This document shows, one piece after another, positions 61,401-64,000 of a stretch of DNA of 64,000 bases. A model generated the notes under the pieces. That model was given only the letters and a program-made list of their open reading frames with translations. It did no database searches and was not told the origin of the DNA. The translations under genes and the position numbers were made by a program. The stretch comes from Candidatus Thorarchaeota archaeon. Lineage in GTDB: Archaea > Asgardarchaeota > Thorarchaeia > Thorarchaeales > Thorarchaeaceae. The stretch spans positions 61,464-125,463 of the forward strand of contig JAEOUN010000078.1 in NCBI GenBank assembly GCA_016839245.1, in the 5' to 3' direction. Each line of letters begins with the position of its first letter. The stretch's first letter is position 1.

Positions 61401-64000
61401 AGTAGACTATTGGGGTGTTTGGACAATTGAATTTGTAAGTTGGAACTATGTCTATAATCTGAAGTTGGGTCCAAGTGGACAATCTGATTATGCCACATAT
61501 ACATTCAATATTGATGATACCGCAGAATTCAAAGTTTCATCGCCATGGATTCAAAACGCAAAGACCGGCTTGATATTGACGGATCCTAATGACAATGTAT
61601 GGAATTCTACCTCTGTTGCAACAGGCGCTCCGGGAAGTACTTGGGATATTCCTTCGTTCAGTTATCGCATGCAGCTAACTGTTCCTGCAGCGCAAGTAAG
61701 TTCTACTGTAATTAACTTCCCGTTACTTGTCAGCTTTTCAGATACAGACTTTATAACAAAAGTTCAAGCAGATGGTGATGACTTTGTCTTCGTTCAGAAC
61801 AGTAAAATATTGGCACATGAAATAGATCGATTTGATCAAACCTCAGGTGGATTAGTCGCATGGGTTCGAGCAAATCTCTCTAGTGCTGTCGATAATACAC
61901 TCTGGTTGTATTATGGAAATCCTGTAATTGGTTCCACCGAGTCTCCTGAAACTCTGTGGTCCAATGGTTTTGAAGCAGTATGGCTTCTCAATGAGGTTGT
62001 AACAAATGAGGGTTCTGGTGGAGTCCATATTGATTCCACAGGTAATGGCTATGATGGAATACAGTATGGCAACTCTCTCACAACAGGAATAGCCAATGGA
62101 TATGGCCAGTATTTTGATGGCAATGACTACATTGAGATTGATTCTACTGAGAACCTTGAGCCAACTGGCGATGTTACCATATCAGGTTGGTTTGCCATCC
62201 AAGATTCATGGACTAGTACTTCCACACCATCGCGATTGCTTGCATCCAAATGGCTAGATGCGGATTATAATTTCCATATTGCACTTGTTGGATCAGACTA
62301 TACAGAGTCTGGAGTTCCAGCAGGCAGTTTCGTATTCGCTTTTGAGAACGACAATGGAGAGCATGTAAAATGGACAAATCGTGTTAGTTGGACGGCAGGT
62401 TGGTATCATTTCGTATGTATAATGGATGCAGATACACCAGCAAACAACAAGATTTACATCAATGGAGTAGATAATACAAATGCGGGTTCTGTGGGTAGTG
62501 CAACTTCATTGAGTTTATCTTTTGACGGAGATTGGGGTGTGGGTGGCAGGTATGTTGAAACAACAGAATTCCCGACGGGGGAGGCATTTCATACTGGTCG
62601 ACTTGATGAACTTAGAATCTCTACAGGTCAGCGTTCTGCAGAATGGATCAGTGTTGAATATAGCAATGTATTGAATTATGGAGCATTTGTTCAGGAAGGA
62701 GTAGAACAGGCTAGAACGTCACCTGAACATACGCTAACAAAAGTAATTGATTCTACTGCCCCAGCAGGTCTCTGGACAGTAACAGTATATTATAATGATA
62801 CAGGCTCTACAGTTTCATATGCTACTGGTCTCTATGAGAGGAACTTCATTGTAAAACACGATAGTTCGCTTTCACTTATCTTCCCAAGTGATGCGGTGAG
62901 TGACAAGACTGCTTATGCAGTTGCTGGAGAAGCCTTGTATATAGAAGTAGAGTTGACTGATGATGTCAATGCGGACAAGATAAATGGCGCAGAAGTAACA
63001 ATGAACTGGTCTGTATCAGGAACGCCAACAGAACTCATCCTCAATGATATCGGAAATGGAAGGTATGGTAAGTCAGTAAATACATCAGATCTCGGTATCG
63101 AGGGTTCCTATAAAGTCAATATCAATTCGAATCATCAGTATTACAATGGAGCTTCAGACTATATCGATATCGAGCTCTATCATGCTACTGAGTTAGATTT
63201 TACTGATGTAGATACTACACCTGTTGGTTTTAGTTTCACAGCTACCCTAATTTTTGAGGATGTATATGATGGCACTCCGATTACAGATGCTATAATTACA
63301 TTCGATAACGGTACTGCTGTTAATGTCATCGCTCAATCGAATGGGAGATACAACATATCTTTGGGTACAAATGGATTGAATTATGGAGATCACTCATACG
63401 TATTCAAAGCTACTAAGGCTGGTGCTTTTCTTGAACAAGGCACAGTAAATGTCACTTTCACACTTCGAAAACACTTCACATCAGTTACAGTCATTGGAGA
63501 CATTGTCACCCCATACGATCAGACAACCCCTGTAACCGTTGTCATAATTGATTCTGACACAGGGTCTATACTCAGCTCTACAAGCAGTATCGCGTCATGG
63601 AGTTTCAGCTCTATCTATGACCCAATTAATGAAAACAATCCATCGGATTTTGACGTCATCCTTACAACTAGTACATGGGCAGTCGGTACAGAACCGGTGA
63701 CACTAAGAGTGACGATGTCTGGCATCTATTATAATCCAGCGGATTATCAATTTGATGTCCAGATAAGAAATCACTACACTTCTGTTTCGGTCATTGGAGA
63801 TCTCATCAGTCCATATGGTACTAGTACCACCTTGACAATAGTAATCTATGATAGTGATACTGGAGCAACACTGAGTGCCTCAGATGTATCGAGTTTTCTC
63901 TTTGACCCAGCAATCAATTTAGAATACAATGAAACGGACCCAACAGATCTCAACATTGATCTTGACACGTCTAGCTGGACTGTTGGAACAGACACAATCA
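58405..64000 (+). CDS. giant surface protein paralogue (3' end outside window)
   Basis: The frame starts at the ATG at 58405 (MNRRSLLSIILIVIF), with GAGGAGG upstream, and stayed open at every point I checked to the right edge: at least 1865 residues. A signal peptide is followed by a beta-sandwich region, a jelly-roll-like segment near 59400-60000, DUF2341 at 60010-60340 and a LamG-like domain to about 61050. A second DUF2341 (61660-61960) and LamG-like domain (to about 62700) follow, and then Ig-like repeats with HYTSVSVIGDLISPYG-type starts. It is clearly a paralogue of the minus-strand giant protein, with the DUF2341-LamG block doubled. Confidence 0.88.
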   Translation, partial: MNRRSLLSIILIVIFIVPVLSNPDTHGIVAGSYVTIPNSFDSFTNSENPTTGTGPSLPVSLTGTAIDVYGNTLQIDSSTSGIRTITLSDGWTGDNLQTTIDSLSVDITDALVNPTWDTTHLEKFFVGSTSGWDTDVRVPNGWAIEKVETYGDAHPNHGDWEINDVSGAAYSGTYAFRFDADISSESSSNDEIYLTQLVNAPYREIYSVEISFLYKVLSGFNTSSQMYLFTRFAGVERTFYVFKEGDPTDTWLPATAIFTTSDLQSIVLPDALQLDIGMGTDLSGSGITLEFEAYIDEIDFTMSVRPYPEQINLKVDGTAVIGAITDSIYQYEPDSDARDAWDLEGSGLDLNGNYYVTGDADPSVGVYSVGGSSDWTQASTSQTGIQFPVGIPQGAIITSAYLEVEPISSTNNPTMRIYAAGFDSGGSAISQFTTGLPQLEDRMTWVDASIDWIPGAWVSTYRIRQRSPEIASLIQNIVSNTSWISGNYICIMLDYMWSSYATDSNSLKGAYGSTYTEDELPRLFVEYMIPQPEDSVYLMQYEKNITIDHTKVADTLTNFPVLIDILDTDLHTKVQADGDDIIFKLGDEALDFEIELFEQDYSPTQAHLVAWVKIPSLSSIQDTVITMAYGNPNAGPSSSSSVWDEYETVQHLADDPSGTIHDSTLNNHEGTSYGNMTSDDLVPAIAGNGIDFDYNSTTISNSDMISIGQVYTDDWASFTVSLWVYMDVSRDCRVFSKSPTTTSTQHIITTRLSYTTPCARLRTDIGGSSINANTSISLGSWQYISWSWYASTSSSVQNLVAYLNGLPVISTSRTGNNLYDSNDVFVIANNNMATDSNERFFDGILDEIRLTRSVRSVAWVETEYNNQVNPSSFVGVGTEQSIQSIWVDNESAVVRFSTTSLNPVSLFPVVTMDIFGDGQTLDENLVDGTSFYVANDTVVEWTANILIQPPSDTESLNIAVDYPLTEWKPTTVSNPLGQLKTYGTDWTFHDGVVDISSDSVDYWGVWTIEFVSWNYVYNLKLGPSGQSDYATYTFNIDDTAEFKVSSPWIQNAKTGLILTDPNDNVWNSTSVATGAPGSTWDIPSFSYRMQLTVPAAQVSSTVINFPLLVSFSDTDFITKVQADGDDFVFVQNSKILAHEIDRFDQTSGGLVAWVRANLSSAVDNTLWLYYGNPVIGSTESPETLWSNGFEAVWLLNEVVTNEGSGGVHIDSTGNGYDGIQYGNSLTTGIANGYGQYFDGNDYIEIDSTENLEPTGDVTISGWFAIQDSWTSTSTPSRLLASKWLDADYNFHIALVGSDYTESGVPAGSFVFAFENDNGEHVKWTNRVSWTAGWYHFVCIMDADTPANNKIYINGVDNTNAGSVGSATSLSLSFDGDWGVGGRYVETTEFPTGEAFHTGRLDELRISTGQRSAEWISVEYSNVLNYGAFVQEGVEQARTSPEHTLTKVIDSTAPAGLWTVTVYYNDTGSTVSYATGLYERNFIVKHDSSLSLIFPSDAVSDKTAYAVAGEALYIEVELTDDVNADKINGAEVTMNWSVSGTPTELILNDIGNGRYGKSVNTSDLGIEGSYKVNINSNHQYYNGASDYIDIELYHATELDFTDVDTTPVGFSFTATLIFEDVYDGTPITDAIITFDNGTAVNVIAQSNGRYNISLGTNGLNYGDHSYVFKATKAGAFLEQGTVNVTFTLRKHFTSVTVIGDIVTPYDQTTPVTVVIIDSDTGSILSSTSSIASWSFSSIYDPINENNPSDFDVILTTSTWAVGTEPVTLRVTMSGIYYNPADYQFDVQIRNHYTSVSVIGDLISPYGTSTTLTIVIYDSDTGATLSASDVSSFLFDPAINLEYNETDPTDLNIDLDTSSWTVGTDTI
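60180..60243 (+). repeat. 64-bp segment identical to 57123-57186, inverted
   Basis: Plus-strand partner of the identical inverted segment, in the first DUF2341 domain of the second giant protein. The distance between the two copies is about 3 kb. Confidence 0.95.

Overview
The window looks like chromosomal DNA of an archaeon. It carries an XPB/Rad25 helicase, RFC-like clamp-loader and Cdc6/Orc1-like ATPases, two RIO kinases, a GTPBP1-type GTPase, a DUF2240 protein, an RPB9/TFS-type zinc ribbon, TATA boxes and GG-rich Shine-Dalgarno sites, with ATG, GTG, TTG and probably CTG starts. The very large surface proteins with DUF2341 and LamG-like domains, and the archaeal/eukaryote-like information genes, would suit an Asgard (for example Thorarchaeia-like) genome. 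That assignment is inference, because no marker that fixes the lineage was seen. I found no rRNA, tRNA, CRISPR array, IS element or prophage.

Layout. 1-5.6 kb: the end of a GTPBP1-like GTPase, unknown genes, an O6-alkylguanine-DNA alkyltransferase, a prenyltransferase-repeat protein and a zinc-ribbon protein. 5.8-8.2 kb: a DUF1015-SerC serine-synthesis pair. 8.2-14.3 kb: a decayed surface-protein tail, a ClC channel, a winged-helix protein, two small related helical proteins, two UspA proteins and a polytopic membrane protein. 14.4-17.2 kb: an M29-like aminopeptidase, an HExxH protein and a small anchored protein. 17.2-21.3 kb: the most interesting locus. A membrane protein whose cytoplasmic C-terminus is a Cys/His tandem repeat ending GGFR lies next to a small unknown protein and a divergent PqqD-fused radical SAM/SPASM enzyme. 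This looks like a peptide-modification system.

21.3-29 kb: a DinB-like protein, a D-threonine aldolase/D-serine dehydratase-like enzyme, regulators, an HD protein, tandem RIO kinases and an MFS transporter. 29-37 kb: XPB, a small-molecule kinase, DUF2240, an RFC-like ATPase, a large protein with an XPB-partner-like C-terminal domain, a MetE-like protein that probably starts at CTG, and a polytopic membrane protein. 37-40.6 kb: a cluster of membrane proteins, three of them paralogous. 40.7-45.8 kb: two peroxiredoxins, malic enzyme and a GlcF/GlcD-like oxidase pair, which together could oxidise 2-hydroxy acids and malate. 45.8-48.6 kb: a Cdc6-like and a RadA-like protein, both without the Walker A lysine, flank a GcvH-like lipoyl protein and a zinc ribbon.

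48.6-64 kb: two giant, divergently transcribed paralogous surface proteins share a 334-bp upstream region. One is complete (3140 aa); the other runs off the right edge. They carry a perfectly identical 64-bp inverted segment, which points to recent exchange between them.
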